Source: Sarcocystis neurona
Lineage: Eukaryota > Apicomplexa > Conoidasida > Eucoccidiorida > Sarcocystidae
NCBI GenBank assembly: GCA_000727475.1
Contig: KL647290.1
Coordinates: 3,074,511 to 3,138,510, forward strand
Length of the DNA: 64,000 nt
Direction of reading: 5' to 3'
In this document: one piece after another, positions 25,702 through 37,419 of the stretch
Layout: every line of letters begins with the position of its first letter
Position numbering within the stretch: position 1 is the first letter of the stretch
Translations under genes and position numbers: made by a program
The notes under the pieces: generated by a model
The model's database searches: none
Seen by the model: only the letters and a program-made list of their open reading frames with translations
Told to the model about the DNA's origin: nothing

Positions 25702-26770
25702 TCATTTCACCTGGCGACCGAGCTCCTGCAGTGCACCAGCAATTCCAAGATACAGGTTCCCTACGGTGACGACCGTGTTGTGTATCGATCCCATTTCGAG
25801 CAATGATATTAGCGCGCGTACTAGCTTTCTGCACGACAGGAGCACGGGGAGCAAGGATGCACGACGAACACCAGAAATTGCAACACAGCAGACAGCAGAA
25901 GCTGCAGCTCGACAACAGGGCGTTGCGGCGCGGGCATCGGCAGTGTCAATCCGTAGGCACGAGGTGCGCACATAGGGGGAGTCGTCGGTCCCAAAGTAAA
26001 AGCGCTTCCAAAAACACGTTGAACGACAGTTATTGCAGGCGCACGACAATACACCACCTTGTGGAGCTGCTTTAGCGAAACGGCACCTGAGCGTGGTGAG
26101 ACAGTGAACGCCGTAGCTGCTCTCGAGGCCGTAGCAGCGGCCGGTAGGGGGTTGTCCGACCCTCGTGTAACACTCTGCCCTTCCGTCAGAAGCGAAGCCT
26201 GACGTACAGCGCGCGTTGCCGCCGCCCAACACCGAAGTTTTGCGCTAGTGGGGTTCTTCACTGATCTGAGGCTTTGGACGGTAGGTGTTTCACGCCGTAG
26301 AGCTGTCACGCCCTGCGCACGACCGTGCAGCCTTCCGTGCAACCGTGACGCTTCCCCTCTCTGCGTCTGCAGCTGCAGCTCTTGTCCTTCCAGGAGGGAC
26401 TGCAGGCATGTTTCTGTGCATGATTGCATACCACAATCCTACATAAGGCTACCTGAAGGCCAGCAGAACTGTGAAGGCGACAAGCAAGTATTCGTGCGTG
26501 AGGCAGACAGAGTAGTAGGGCAAAGATGAGCCGTGTAATAAAGTTGTGGGACATGGCGATCGAGCCAAGCGCAGCAAAGACACGCCGGCTCCTCTGTTTT
26601 CGTACTTGTGGTATTTTGTCTGCCTCGTCCGCGATGTCGTTGCAGCTGCTGGCTTCGTCAGCGACAAGGCGGCTGTCGCAACCTTTGCAGAAGACTCGTC
26701 AGGTCCAGCAAAAACGAGGGCCGTTGGCCACGAATCAGGGGGAAGGAGAAGCGAAAGAAGACGATGACTC
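25702..26770 (-). CDS. Possible minus-strand hypothetical gene upstream of apyrase
   Basis: Several open minus-strand frames succeed one another in repeat-poor DNA: 26772-26449 (107 codons), 26429-25821 (202 codons) and 26232-25702 (176 codons). Translations are of mixed composition without homopolymers. The last frame ends in a regular-looking stretch containing GSIHNTVVTVGNLYLGIAG before a TGA. A splice joining the 202-codon frame to this tail would be needed, and I cannot place it. Such a gene would diverge head-to-head from the apyrase gene. Family unknown. Plus-strand frames at 26526-26786 are equally open, so the call is tentative. Confidence 0.25.
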
Positions 26771-26970
26771 AAAAGCAGATATATGAAGCCGAAAAGACTT
26801 GACAGTTCACGACTGCAGTGAAGACAGAGTGGCGACGCCTGCGGACGACTTTGAACTAAAACAAAAGCACATGGTATGAGTGTGAGTACGTCCTAGCTTC
26901 AGCAGGCTAGAAACGTGCAGCAAACATCAAACAGCCCACTCGCGCTATTCGTTTTGCATCCAAGCAAGAA

Positions 26971-29900
26971 ATGGAGCAGTCACAGCTTCCACATTGCCGT
27001 CCGTCAGCGGCGTGGCCCAATATGAGCCGCCAAGTTCGTTTTACGTGTGTAACCTTCATTGTTCTTTACACGAGTGGCTCCTCCTCTTCTCGGCCCTTGC
27101 TCGCTGTGGGATCCACCATGACAGGCCTCGCTGGTGCAGCGATGTGGCCGCTGTTGCTCGAGCAGGCAGCGCACAAATGGCTTTTGTCTCAAGCACGCTC
27201 GCCTAGCGCTCAGCAAAAGACTCTGGAAGCCAATGTCGCCAAACGCAGCAAGCGCAGCAGTAACAATAGTCGCAGAAACACTAGTTGTTGCAGCAGCAGC
27301 AACAGCAGATTTCACCACCTCGTTGCCGACTCTCGCTACGGGAACAGCCCTGTTGTCGCGAGAAACCGTAGACGAACAAGCGACGAAGGCAGCCCCAGCT
27401 TTGCGCTTTTGGGGTCTCTTGCTGCGAGCCCACTCAGCAGGCTGTGCACTCGGTGGGAGAGCTTCAGGCCCCCGATCGCTCAACCTTTGCCTCCCGCGTG
27501 GCCTCAAAACTATACAGTGCCTTGCAGACTTCTGTGCCGGCAGTGCCACACCCTTCACGAGGGGAAAACACACCTAAAGAGACTGCCGCATACGTCACAG
27601 GCTCGGCCACAAATGCAGCTACAACCACAACCGCAAACGACGCCCGTAAGGCCAGGTGTACAGAAGCCGGGGGAGCATATTCTTCGAAGTTCTTCATCCA
27701 CACGTGGGGCACTCACCGCCGCTCCGGCTAACTTGATCGAAGCTCTTGGAGTGGAGGAGGTTTCTTGTCAACGAGTGCAACAGGCAATTGTCGCTATAGA
27801 TGGCGGCAGCAGCAAGACGCAGCCAAGCTTGTTTTCGGTGCTTACAGAGTCTTGTCCCGAGGGCAAGCACGCAGGCCGGCATGTGCTGGTAGACACACTG
27901 CACTTTGTAGGCGACGGTGGGAAATTCCTGGGGGTACGGCAGCTAGTGGAGAGATGGCTCGAGCATGTAGTGAGACAGAAGCCGGACGAACTAAAACAGC
28001 CACTAGAAATAAATGAGTACCAGAAAAAGCTTCTGCAGCAAGGCTTCCCTTTCCTGGAGCAAGCAGCGGAGGAACTCGTAAACAACATTTTAGAAAATAT
28101 GGTACAGCTTATTGAGACGAAACTGAGTGATCTTGAACAACGTGAAGCGAAATCTTTGGCTGTCCCCGTGATTTTCCACAGCACAGCAGGCCTTCGGGAT
28201 TTCCCAAGGTGGTACCGCGAAGGTCTTTTTATTGCGCTACGAAGAGCTATCAACAGTGCCCCTTCTGTGAAGGGTTTTGTCTTCTTTACGAACCAAGAAT
28301 TTACGCGCCCTATATCAGGTCAATTTGAAGCCATCTGCGCCTTTCTAACAGCTAATTACCTCCTGGGGAACCTCGCAAAGTTGAGGGAACACCAGCAAGC
28401 TGAGGAGCAAAGGAACGCAGGACACTTCTTGCTCAAAGCACTTCAGCAGAGAGACGACACTCTTCGCCAGCTGGGGCGAGGGGCAGTGTCATTCGACCTC
28501 GAGCGAAAGTTTACCGAGGAAATTGGGGATCGAAGATCACCACGCACTAGGATCCCCAATTTAGCCACAGTTGGCGAGGACGGGAACAACAAAAGCTCTG
28601 TATCCGAACTCGCGTGTGAAGACGTCGGTTGTTCTGCGACGTCTCCTTTCTTGCATGGAACTTCCATTACTCGTTGCAGAAGCGGCATTCCAGACATCCG
28701 CTTCTGCGCACACGAGTATCTCACGGCCATCGTAGAGAGCGGGGGCGCATCAATGCAAATAGCGTTCCCTGTGCGCCGACTCGATTTGCTACCCCCCGAC
28801 ACGCGTATATACAACCTGCAGAAAAGTGGATTTCTGTCGGAGGACTATCCGCCGACGGACGTCGTAGCTGTCTCCTTTATGCAGCTGGGATCCAACAGCG
28901 CAGGAGGGCTGTTCTTGAAACTTCTCTGTGCACCAGACAGCCCCTTCATTTCCGAAGATAAACTGTGCGTTAACCCTTGCTTCCATCAGAACTATGCGCA
29001 GCCGTGTTCTGCGGGTGAAGTTGTCATAAGTGATACAGGAGAGGTTACCGTACTTGGGGACGCACTGCACAATCGTCTCCGCCCAGCTGCTGTGTTCTGC
29101 GGCGAAGACAATGCTGAGGTATTTGTGAAAACGTCCACGGAGGTGGAGTGTAGAGCTTCTAATTTTGATCCGCTCGCGTCGCTACAAAGACGACTGGAGA
29201 TACCTAATTGCAAGCGTATTGTCGGCTCTGGAAACTTCGACAAGTGCGTTGAAGCCGTAACCCAGTTTCTTATCCAGCCACAATTCCCGCTGCCTGCGAA
29301 TCAGGAAGCCGTTGCCGCAGGCTTCGAAAACCCTTCGCAAATCTTCAGCTTCTTCTCCTCTCGAGCACCTCTGCTAATTACAGGCAACTCCCTTGTTATA
29401 CCGGTGCGCACACTGCAGACGACGGGATTCCTTCCCCAAGGAGAGCTACTGTTCGCTGAAGCAGATGTAGGCAGAATTGAACAGGCGTCCAAAGACTACT
29501 GCGGCACCCCTCTTGTCAAGGACTACACGGGGACCTTGAGACTCCGCCGGCAGGGTAAGATGAGAAAGAGTGAACTTTACACCAACGGGACCCCCGAAGC
29601 TTCGACATTCATAGGTGCTGGTGGTGAGGTGCCGACGCTGGACGCCATCACTGAGGCTGCCTATCCAATAGAGTTGGAAAGGAGTACAGCCACGAGTCAG
29701 CGTGGCGCTCAGGAGGAGGATGCAGGGAAGGAGAGAGGGCTCAAAATCGATTCAATGAACTACGAAAACTGCCAAAGACTGGCGACCATTGTCGCCCTCC
29801 TGAGGAGCATTTACAAGGGCGCGGAAAGGCCTTCTCACATTCTGTTTGCAACAGAACTGCAAGTGGCCACCGCTGGCGTTGATGGGAGGGAACAACAAGG

Positions 29901-30063
29901 CCAACAGCGCCCAGAACCTGTTGGAAAGTTGGGGTGGCAGATTGGCACGATACTGCGCCACATGTCGAATGAAGCTGGATGGCGAAAACTTGTCTACGAA
30001 TTAGGGGCAGCACATTCTCTGCATGACAGAATGCGGCGAGAAAACAAGAAAGCTGGCGCATAA
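26971..30063 (+). CDS. GDA1/CD39-family nucleoside phosphatase (apyrase/NTPase)
   Basis: An intronless frame of 1030 residues. GDA1/CD39 enzymes hydrolyse nucleoside tri- and diphosphates outside the cytosol; the Toxoplasma NTPases are secreted members. Apyrase conserved regions are visible in order: ACR1 AIDGGSSKT (about 275-283), ACR2 HSTAGLRDFP (about 403-412), ACR3 ISGQFEAICAFLTANYLLG (about 448-466, carrying the position of the catalytic Glu at about 453), ACR4 VESGGASMQIAF (about 588-599), and a C-terminal GWQIGTIL (about 988-995) like the family's final motif. A hydrophobic segment after Met18 (about 22-36) suggests a signal peptide, and Met18 (27022) is an alternative start. ACR4 has Glu-Ser where the family usually has Asp-Leu. 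About 270 residues of N-terminal extension and extra loops make it much longer than Toxoplasma NTPases (about 628). It lacks homopolymer runs and lies in repeat-poor DNA. Confidence 0.92.
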   Translation: MEQSQLPHCRPSAAWPNMSRQVRFTCVTFIVLYTSGSSSSRPLLAVGSTMTGLAGAAMWPLLLEQAAHKWLLSQARSPSAQQKTLEANVAKRSKRSSNNSRRNTSCCSSSNSRFHHLVADSRYGNSPVVARNRRRTSDEGSPSFALLGSLAASPLSRLCTRWESFRPPIAQPLPPAWPQNYTVPCRLLCRQCHTLHEGKTHLKRLPHTSQARPQMQLQPQPQTTPVRPGVQKPGEHILRSSSSTRGALTAAPANLIEALGVEEVSCQRVQQAIVAIDGGSSKTQPSLFSVLTESCPEGKHAGRHVLVDTLHFVGDGGKFLGVRQLVERWLEHVVRQKPDELKQPLEINEYQKKLLQQGFPFLEQAAEELVNNILENMVQLIETKLSDLEQREAKSLAVPVIFHSTAGLRDFPRWYREGLFIALRRAINSAPSVKGFVFFTNQEFTRPISGQFEAICAFLTANYLLGNLAKLREHQQAEEQRNAGHFLLKALQQRDDTLRQLGRGAVSFDLERKFTEEIGDRRSPRTRIPNLATVGEDGNNKSSVSELACEDVGCSATSPFLHGTSITRCRSGIPDIRFCAHEYLTAIVESGGASMQIAFPVRRLDLLPPDTRIYNLQKSGFLSEDYPPTDVVAVSFMQLGSNSAGGLFLKLLCAPDSPFISEDKLCVNPCFHQNYAQPCSAGEVVISDTGEVTVLGDALHNRLRPAAVFCGEDNAEVFVKTSTEVECRASNFDPLASLQRRLEIPNCKRIVGSGNFDKCVEAVTQFLIQPQFPLPANQEAVAAGFENPSQIFSFFSSRAPLLITGNSLVIPVRTLQTTGFLPQGELLFAEADVGRIEQASKDYCGTPLVKDYTGTLRLRRQGKMRKSELYTNGTPEASTFIGAGGEVPTLDAITEAAYPIELERSTATSQRGAQEEDAGKERGLKIDSMNYENCQRLATIVALLRSIYKGAERPSHILFATELQVATAGVDGREQQGQQRPEPVGKLGWQIGTILRHMSNEAGWRKLVYELGAAHSLHDRMRRENKKAGA

Positions 30064-33000
30064 ACTGGTAGTTGGTGGCAACGACCTGCAGGCCCAAAAG
30101 GGAGAAGGAGTGCGGGGACCAGCAGTTCGAGTTTGTACAATGATTTCGCTTAGACGAAATGGATCGCGTTGCTCTGCAGCTGGGCACTTACAAGGTGGGT
30201 ACGAGGGTCCAGCTTTTTGGGAAACAAACGCAATCTTTCTTCGTCACGTTTGCAAAATCCCTTCAGAATGGTACGGCCTTACATGAACACGACCACCTTA
30301 TTCTTGGTGTTAAGTGAACAGGGTATTTCCTCCCCCGTCTAATTATCGTACTTCCGAGGGAACAGGTGCGTACTATGCCGTTCAGTACAATGGAGTCGTG
30401 TGAGACCCAACTTTTCTTCTCTGAAACCTTTGGATACTCTCCTGGATAGTTACGCCCTTTGCACTGTTCGGTCCAACAAGCTCCGCAGTTAAAGGTCCCT
30501 TCACTGGAGAACAATTCTGCGGGTCGCTCTTGTAGAGTTCGCTTGTACCCACTGTGTTCTGTCCACAAAACAGAAGCCTGCTTCATTACCACTCCGTCAA
30601 AATTCAAAGTGTAGCAATTGTCACTCACTGTTACGTCGTTTCTTTCGTATGCACACATACATTTCGGTGACGTCACCTGTGAGCACGTATAACCACAGCA
30701 TGATCGGATACAGCGCTATGAACGCGGAGAGCCAACGACTGCGCCTTGAAGTCTACGAAAGGACGTTTCGCATGCGTTTGAGTTTGCACGTATTTATGTG
30801 CTGCATGCATAGGATTATCAAGATGGCACATTCAAGTGACCTTACCACTGAATACCGAGTCTTCTGATTGCGGTACTTTGCCGGATCAGCAATGCCTTTG
30901 CACAAACCACTACATCAGAAAATGCGAAGATCTGAACCATCACGGTGACCATTTCCACGTGGATCTGGCTAGGGTGGGTTGTAATTCATTGACCGCTTTT
31001 CGTTTGATACCAGGCTGCTGTGTCCTACTGCCGCGCACATGAAATTCTCCGTGTCTGTGTTCAAAAATCACCGTCTCTTGCAGTCTCTGATGTTCTGCTA
31101 AAGAGGGCCGCTGCACACGGAGGGCGGACTGGTACAAAGACGCGAAAGTCACGTCGTAGCTTTTTGGGGGCTGAAGAGGTACCGTGGCGGACCTCCTTGT
31201 GGTGTCCCTGTGGACGATTTTTGCTTGCTTCCCCATGTATCTGCAAATGTGATCTACCCCTCTGCGCCAGTCTGTACATCCGAACGCAAGCTGAAGTTGC
31301 GGTGCCAAGCGTCTCCCCACTGAGAGAAAACCTCTCGCAGAGACACGCCTGCACTAAAATTCTGAAGAGTGTATCGTCGAATAACAAGAGTTTGGAGCAG
31401 GCCTTTCTGCAAGAGATGCACGCAGACAGGTTCACCACGGTGCATATTCTGCGTTTCGCCCTTATATATGTAGGCACCCAGTTGTGAGGCGACTTCCGTG
31501 TATACGCACTACATCTGAATGCAAGGTCGTATACGAACTAGCAGAAGGACGGCGGTCTCGAAAATCTGCATTGGCCTTTACTTGCGGCTACAATATTTCG
31601 CAAGAGCTTAGCGCTATTTGCAGATTACTCAGAATCAGTACGCATGTGCGTGTTCGCAGATCTGGGTGTGTCTCCTTGCACTGGCCTCGGCTGTGCCTGT
31701 AGCTGGGCACACCATTTCGCATAATTCTGGCAGGTGCTGCGGAGCCCCTACACAGGTGCCTGTGCGTACTTTCTCGTAAACGTTGGGCCGGTAGCCAATG
31801 CAGATACCTTAGGTGCCTCACGTCTTTGTGATGTCTCAGGGTACCCCTGTTGGCGTCTGTGTGGGCGCCGTCTACCATTCGCCCCTCGTTCAGCAGCTTC
31901 AGAAATTATATATTTTTGGTACTCGGGCTCCTTGCCACTCTGTCTTTGATTAGGCATGCACGGAAGCGCGCAGTTGACCGCTCTTCCGCGCTACTAGTCT
32001 TGGTGACGCGGCTATCAAATCACCTCACTGAAGTTGTGCCCCCGCGACAATGTCTGCAGCGTGCAATGCTGTTATACAATTTGCGTCTGCGATTGTTGCT
32101 GCGTGTGTGAAACACGGCACAGCAATTATACTGTTTGTGTCAGACGTCACTGCTGTGTAGTGTTGACCTTGCTTTGCGTGCTGCTTCGTGGCGGCTGCGC
32201 TGCTTCAACAACGTTCGTGTCGCTCTTGCACCACGCAGAAGATCTCAAATACCAGTGCGTTTACTTGCGAATCAAGGGGGGGTTTGTCAAGGTCGCGCAA
32301 TAGAGTGTAGTCGTGCGTGTGAGTGCGCAAATGTGCTTCCGCGTGTGTGTCCACATTCGCATTACCTCCGAACGCGTATATATATAACTCCGTATCCGGA
32401 GGTATAGTAACTCACCCATATGCGTGTACGGTATACATCGATACGCGTGTACTGACATGGAGATGGGCATGCGTAGAGTGGAACTGCAGAGAGAATGAAA
32501 ACAACGCACGTTTCCTCCGTGGCCATTGTGGCCGCTGATGTCCTCCCTCACCATCGCATACGCCTACACGTACTTCGTTGCCACAGACTAGCTTCTGTGC
32601 CCAACTTCCGTTTGAGTCCTGAATGTTTGGGAGAAAACCTTAAGGACAACGCATGCTATCATCCGTGCTGTGGACCACCTTTGACCGTTGCAAACCACTG
32701 CATCTTGCAAGCACCAAAGAGCATGAACAACGCGTGTGGTGTCGGCATCGCCACGACCCACAACCGCACAGACTTCGAGGGGAGAGACGTTGAAAAAGTT
32801 CCAGCTTCTACCTCAGCTGTGCAGATTTCCTGGTTGGTTCCTTAAAAACTATCAGCGTGCTGTGCCGCGCCTGCTTGGGTGGGCCCACCGTCCAGATTGC
32901 TGCAGTTCGCCCGCCGACACATTCCACTGGTCTCTGAATCCGTTTGCAAGGAGAGGAGACCAGCCTTAGAGCGCCTCTGCGCCTGTGAGACGGTGAATTG

Positions 33001-36000
33001 AACTGCCCAAGGAGGCAACCGCCGCACAAGAAAATGGCGTGCTGCGCCCACTAGTGAAGAGCTCGGAGACCTGCCTCTAATCAGCAGTGCCCCAAGAGCG
33101 CGCAGGTCTCACTGGGGAGCCTCGGGTTGTCGTCGACAACCGTCACTGCTGATCTACTCCTCTGCTCCTCACGCGTCTGCTTGATCGCAAGCTTACGTGC
33201 TAGGCTCCCCTGGTGCTGACCCACCAGTGAAAAAGTACCGCATTGTTCTCCTAGATCTGCAAGCTCTCTCACCGTAGACTCGCGCGGAGAGCGGCCATAC
33301 ACAGAGGTAGTACAAAAGTATAAAACTGCATACCCGCACGCGCACCGGTTTCTGCTTCAACACCAAAGGATAGTGGCCATCACAAAATACGAAAGGTGCA
33401 GTCATTTCAGCCACGCAAGCCCAGTTTTTAAACCTCAGTCGCTCTCGTGTGTCTGGAGGAGGACGTCAAGGCAACCCACCAGCGAAAGAGTACCGCATTG
33501 TTCTCCTGGATCTTAAAGGGTCAAAACCCTCGCAGATATCAAGCAAGCCGGAAACAATGCGGTAATCCTCAGTAGCCAGAGGAGAGACACCTCTCTTTGG
33601 ATACAAGCAGGTGCTTGCATGCGGAAGTTATCAGTCCTTGCTCGTGAATGCTTACAGGATCGCGAAACTCAACAGCAATGCCTTAATAGTGGTCTCGACT
33701 CCTCGTGGGTGACAAACACGGCAGGCGTAGCTCTTGAGGGGACTTTGCAGGGGGCCGCGAGAATCAAGTGGATCTCAGGTGTCCTGAAGACTCCAGGTAC
33801 TATCGATTTCAGAGGCATAATCCGTCAAAATGGGCGACCCTACAGACACAGCAAAAAGTGTAGTCCCCGGGGGGGACATATGCATGGCCACCTCTCTGTA
33901 GACAGCTGAGGGCGCCTGCATGGGCACTCAATGCAGTGTGAAATCAATGTGATTCGTGTGGGACGTGCGCATGTTGCGCTTAACGTCACCTCAACTTATG
34001 AGCCGCCACAACCTCGTGCGCCTGCGCTTGTCGTTTTGCGGGCGGCTTTGGGCGTAGACGGCGCCCAAGGAAAAATCTGCTTCTCTGCAGTTTAATCTTA
34101 ACATTCATGGCTGTTGCATCGTAATAGGCCTATGACGTCATTCAGCTGCTTCTGTTGTGAAACAAGGAAAAGCTCTTGGCAAGCGAGGTTCTCTCGATAG
34201 TCCTATTCTCAATCGGAGTAGCATGTACTTCGTATATAAGCGCACGGGGCTCCTTGTGCGACGCATTTGCCGGAGTAACACACAGCTTCTATCACAGAAG
34301 TTAAGCCATCTCAGATTCAAACACAGGATAGCTCACAGCGTCTCAAGATAGTGTTTGTCTGCTATATTGTCGACCGTCTTCCCGAAGTGGACCTGACAAT
34401 GTTTAGTCAGCGGGAGCAACTAGTTACACTTTTGGCATCAGTGAACGCCCATAGCCGAGATTACTCCAGAGTACTTGAGTAACTACGTAGCGGATGATTA
34501 AGTTACGCGTACATCTCTAAGCACAAGATTAAAAACGGTTGTGTGCGGAAGTATCAACGCAAATCCCTACGCAGGCAAATTTAACATTCACGGATCTGCG
34601 GGAGTAATTTTCGATCTCGCTACGTATAAGCGCATGTCGCTAAGTAGAAACACAGATGCATCTTTCTGTCAGCTTTTAAACACGGAGGCTTACACGGAAC
34701 AAAACCCATGTTCACCAAACATTTGTATACTTCTGAGCGTGTGCGTACAGGTCAGCGTGTTTTCCCTCGATGTATGTCCTTCTGCGCCTGGCTTGTAACG
34801 GGGGTTACTCATGATGGTACCAGAGAGACTTTCACAAGGGCGATTGCCCGTACTCTTGGCAATCCTCATGTTTACTTACAAGGATATACATAAGCCAGAT
34901 ATCACAACACAGTGTATACGCGACAAAATACGGGCCTAGAGGAGCTCCGTGTGCAAGACCACCACACCGGGAACGAGCAAGTGTCTCCAAATGTAGACAG
35001 AGCTTCGAAGCTCGGTGCGGTTCCGTGTTGAAGCTGGCACCTCGAATGTCTTGGGCCAGACGCGCACTAACTTGCAGAGAAGGGCCTGTCACTAGCGAGT
35101 AAGATGGTAGCACGGTGTACTGGTAGAACGGCACTCGTTGACGCCACGCCTGCCTCGAAAGGACGGTCGACGACGCTGCAGATAAAAGCTAAGTTGTGGC
35201 GGTGTCAGCGATCTTACGTCTGGATCTGAGGAATCTCCATCTCCGTGATAGAAACATTGTGCTGCCTCAATGGGAATTTGTGCTTCACAAAGCAGGTCAC
35301 GACCGTTGACGGAAAGTTTGTCAGTAGGACAGGCCTCAGCTTTTCCCTTAGCTCCCACGCTTGGCCGGTTTTATATTTACAGTGTACGCGCATGTACATG
35401 TATGTGGTGTGCAGATGCACCGCAGTCGAAGGCATGGTCTCTTTATCCCAGTATGCACAACCTCCTATACTTACTGGCACAGCAACACTTCCCACGAAGT
35501 ACCTGTGTGTACAGCGTATCCATCAATATGTAGAGGTCCTGTGTATGTGTACACTAAACAAAAAGTGAATCGCTCTACATATAGAAAGAGGTAAGTGTCC
35601 CTTACTGTAGGTCTTCACGAGCTCTCACTTATACGTACTTGTATGTCTATAATTAGATGCGACAGATAAACTTACGTTGATACAGGTCAGCGTTTACATT
35701 AGTGTCTACGCGTAGTATCACTAGAGTCATTCACATGTGATCGCTCAGGGGTGCGCACATTCAACACCATTGCGACGCACAGAATTTGAGCGTCAGTAAA
35801 CGGACGAGGACAAGGGCGCCTGCGACTGGGCGCGGAACGCTTACAGCTTACAGCTCGTAACGTCGACCGCTTGGTGCCTCACTTACTCTCGATACTGGGT
35901 GTCATCAGTGCTTCTTCTGGCTATTCTACTGGACTGTTGAGCCACTGCCTGGAACACTGTTCTGCGAGTGCCCTGTGCGAGTGGTGTACGCGACTTCTCG

Positions 36001-36700
36001 TCTGTTCTCTTCGTCTATTCATGTACCGGTCTGTTCTCAACGCATATATGACTCATGCAGCGTAGTGCTATTTCTACCTGCTACGGGGAATGTCCTTAGT
36101 CTTCTGCGGAGACTGCAATTCGTTTGCAGCGTGCGTAAGTGCACCTATTTGAAAAGGATTTCCCGTGAATGCACATCTTCACGTTAACACGTTGATCCTG
36201 CCGTTAATTGAATACAAAGGACGTTTCATCCGATAAAGTAGGAGGATTAAGTGTTTACGTATGTACAGATATATGTATACGTACCAACCGAGCTCTACTG
36301 GAACACAAGTGAAGACAACGTGCGGAGGGATACGGCTGGTAAAGCTGCGTGATAGATATATATGTTACACGCGGCAACGTGTACAGCATGCAGTAACAAC
36401 ACTAGGTCTGTGCAAATATGGAGTGACACATACATCAACGGAAAAAAAGTTCATGTGCAGAGCGAGAAAGGAAGACAGACACAGGTCACCAGGCAGCACC
36501 CTTGCCATGCATGTCTACCATACTAGCGCCGGTGGCAGTACGGGTGGCAGCAGTAGCAGAAGCTGGATTTGGTGTAATCTGCAGAAGTCGTAAGGGACTG
36601 GAGGATGGAGGCCGAAGGGTCGCTATCAGTCAAACGAATAGCAGCAGTCCCAGCAGAACCATACGGGCAACCCAGAGGACCCCCATTATTACAGGCAAGG
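30064..36700. other. Repeat-poor intergenic region, no confident gene
   Basis: I see no conserved coding sequence downstream of apyrase. The longest frames (31020-31487 plus, 155 codons; 31061-31477 minus, 138 codons; 32495-32845 plus, 116 codons; 35245-35568 plus, 107 codons) overlap each other or lack recognisable features. CAG/CTG tracts are absent until about 36.5 kb. TGTA/CATA simple sequence is sparse until about 35.4 kb. A duplicated 40-bp block (33219 and 33474) is listed separately. Confidence 0.5.
33219..33513. repeat. Dispersed direct repeat of about 40 bp, two copies
   Basis: Bases 33219-33258 and 33474-33513 are near identical: ACCCACCAG, then GAAA-AGTACCGCATTG, then TTCTCCT-GATCT. 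They differ at about four positions and are separated by 215 bases of unrelated sequence. In one plus frame both copies encode a similar peptide ending YRIVLLDL, but neither lies in a long open frame. They could be remnants of a duplicated exon or of a dispersed repeat. Confidence 0.75.
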
Positions 36701-37036
36701 CTAGTTTAAACTTTTCTTCGATGTGAAGCTCAGCATGGCAAGGAACTGTGTTGTTCGTGTTTGGCAGTAGTGCTCGGCCCGGAGCAGTCCCGGCGGCGCA
36801 GTGGCCGACGGCCGGCACCACGGTAGCACACGGACGGGAGCCACGGCGTTTGTGTAGGCAGCACAGGCACCAGAAACAGCAGCCGCACCACCACCGGTAC
36901 GGCTAGCAGTGACAGCGACACTGGTTGAACCTGCAATACAAGAAGCTGCGTCACCAGCAGGAACACCACGACGGAGTGTTGTGACCGCCTCCTCGCAGTT
37001 TGCCGCAAGCAGCGGCAGCAGCAGCAGCACCGGCAT
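36701..37036 (-). other. Open frame with signal-like N-terminus, doubtful
   Basis: A minus-strand ATG frame of 111 codons opens with a Leu-rich hydrophobic start followed by Ala/Thr/Cys-rich sequence. This superficially resembles a small secreted protein. However, the Leu run is just a CTG tract, and in this genome CTG in the sense orientation is typical of introns. No family motif is seen. Confidence 0.15.
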
Positions 37037-37419
37037 CTAAAGAAAGTGCGCTGCCCGCTTTATCACCAGTGTAGTTGCGGACGAAACACGCCAGGTGGAG
37101 ACGAGATGCGAGTACGCTGCACACCTGAAGCCACAGTCGCCGCAGCCGGTCGTATGCGCGTCAACATCACATTCGGGCATAAAGGAGTCGCTGTAGTCTC
37201 TCACCAGGAAGCTACAGTCCAGCGGGTGTACTGTGTCTATTTAGCTCCAACACGGTCAGCAACTTGACGACGGCGAGAGATGGGACCAACTCCGTTCTGG
37301 CGCGTCCCATGGCGTTTAGGGTAGTGGAACACACACGATCGGTCGACACTCTACATTGCGTGTTATACAGTGATCTCACCCGGGAGTACCCGCTACTTCT
37401 CATGGACTGTTCCTACTGC

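Larger units (their letters stand above)
21603..26970. other. Repeat-poor intergenic region, no confident gene
   Basis: This lies between the PIG-U stop and the apyrase start. Trinucleotide tracts and TA/CA simple sequence nearly vanish after about 22.1 kb. Several mutually overlapping open frames exist near 21.9-22.6 kb (a 175-codon minus frame and plus frames of 77-108 codons), but none shows a recognisable domain. The region also holds a tandem duplication (24241-24458) and a possible minus-strand gene (25702-26770), listed separately. Confidence 0.5.

Noticed and set aside
27004..27573. 189-codon minus frame and 147-codon plus frame over the apyrase N-terminus
   Set aside because: Shadows of the apyrase coding frame, which alone continues into the conserved regions.
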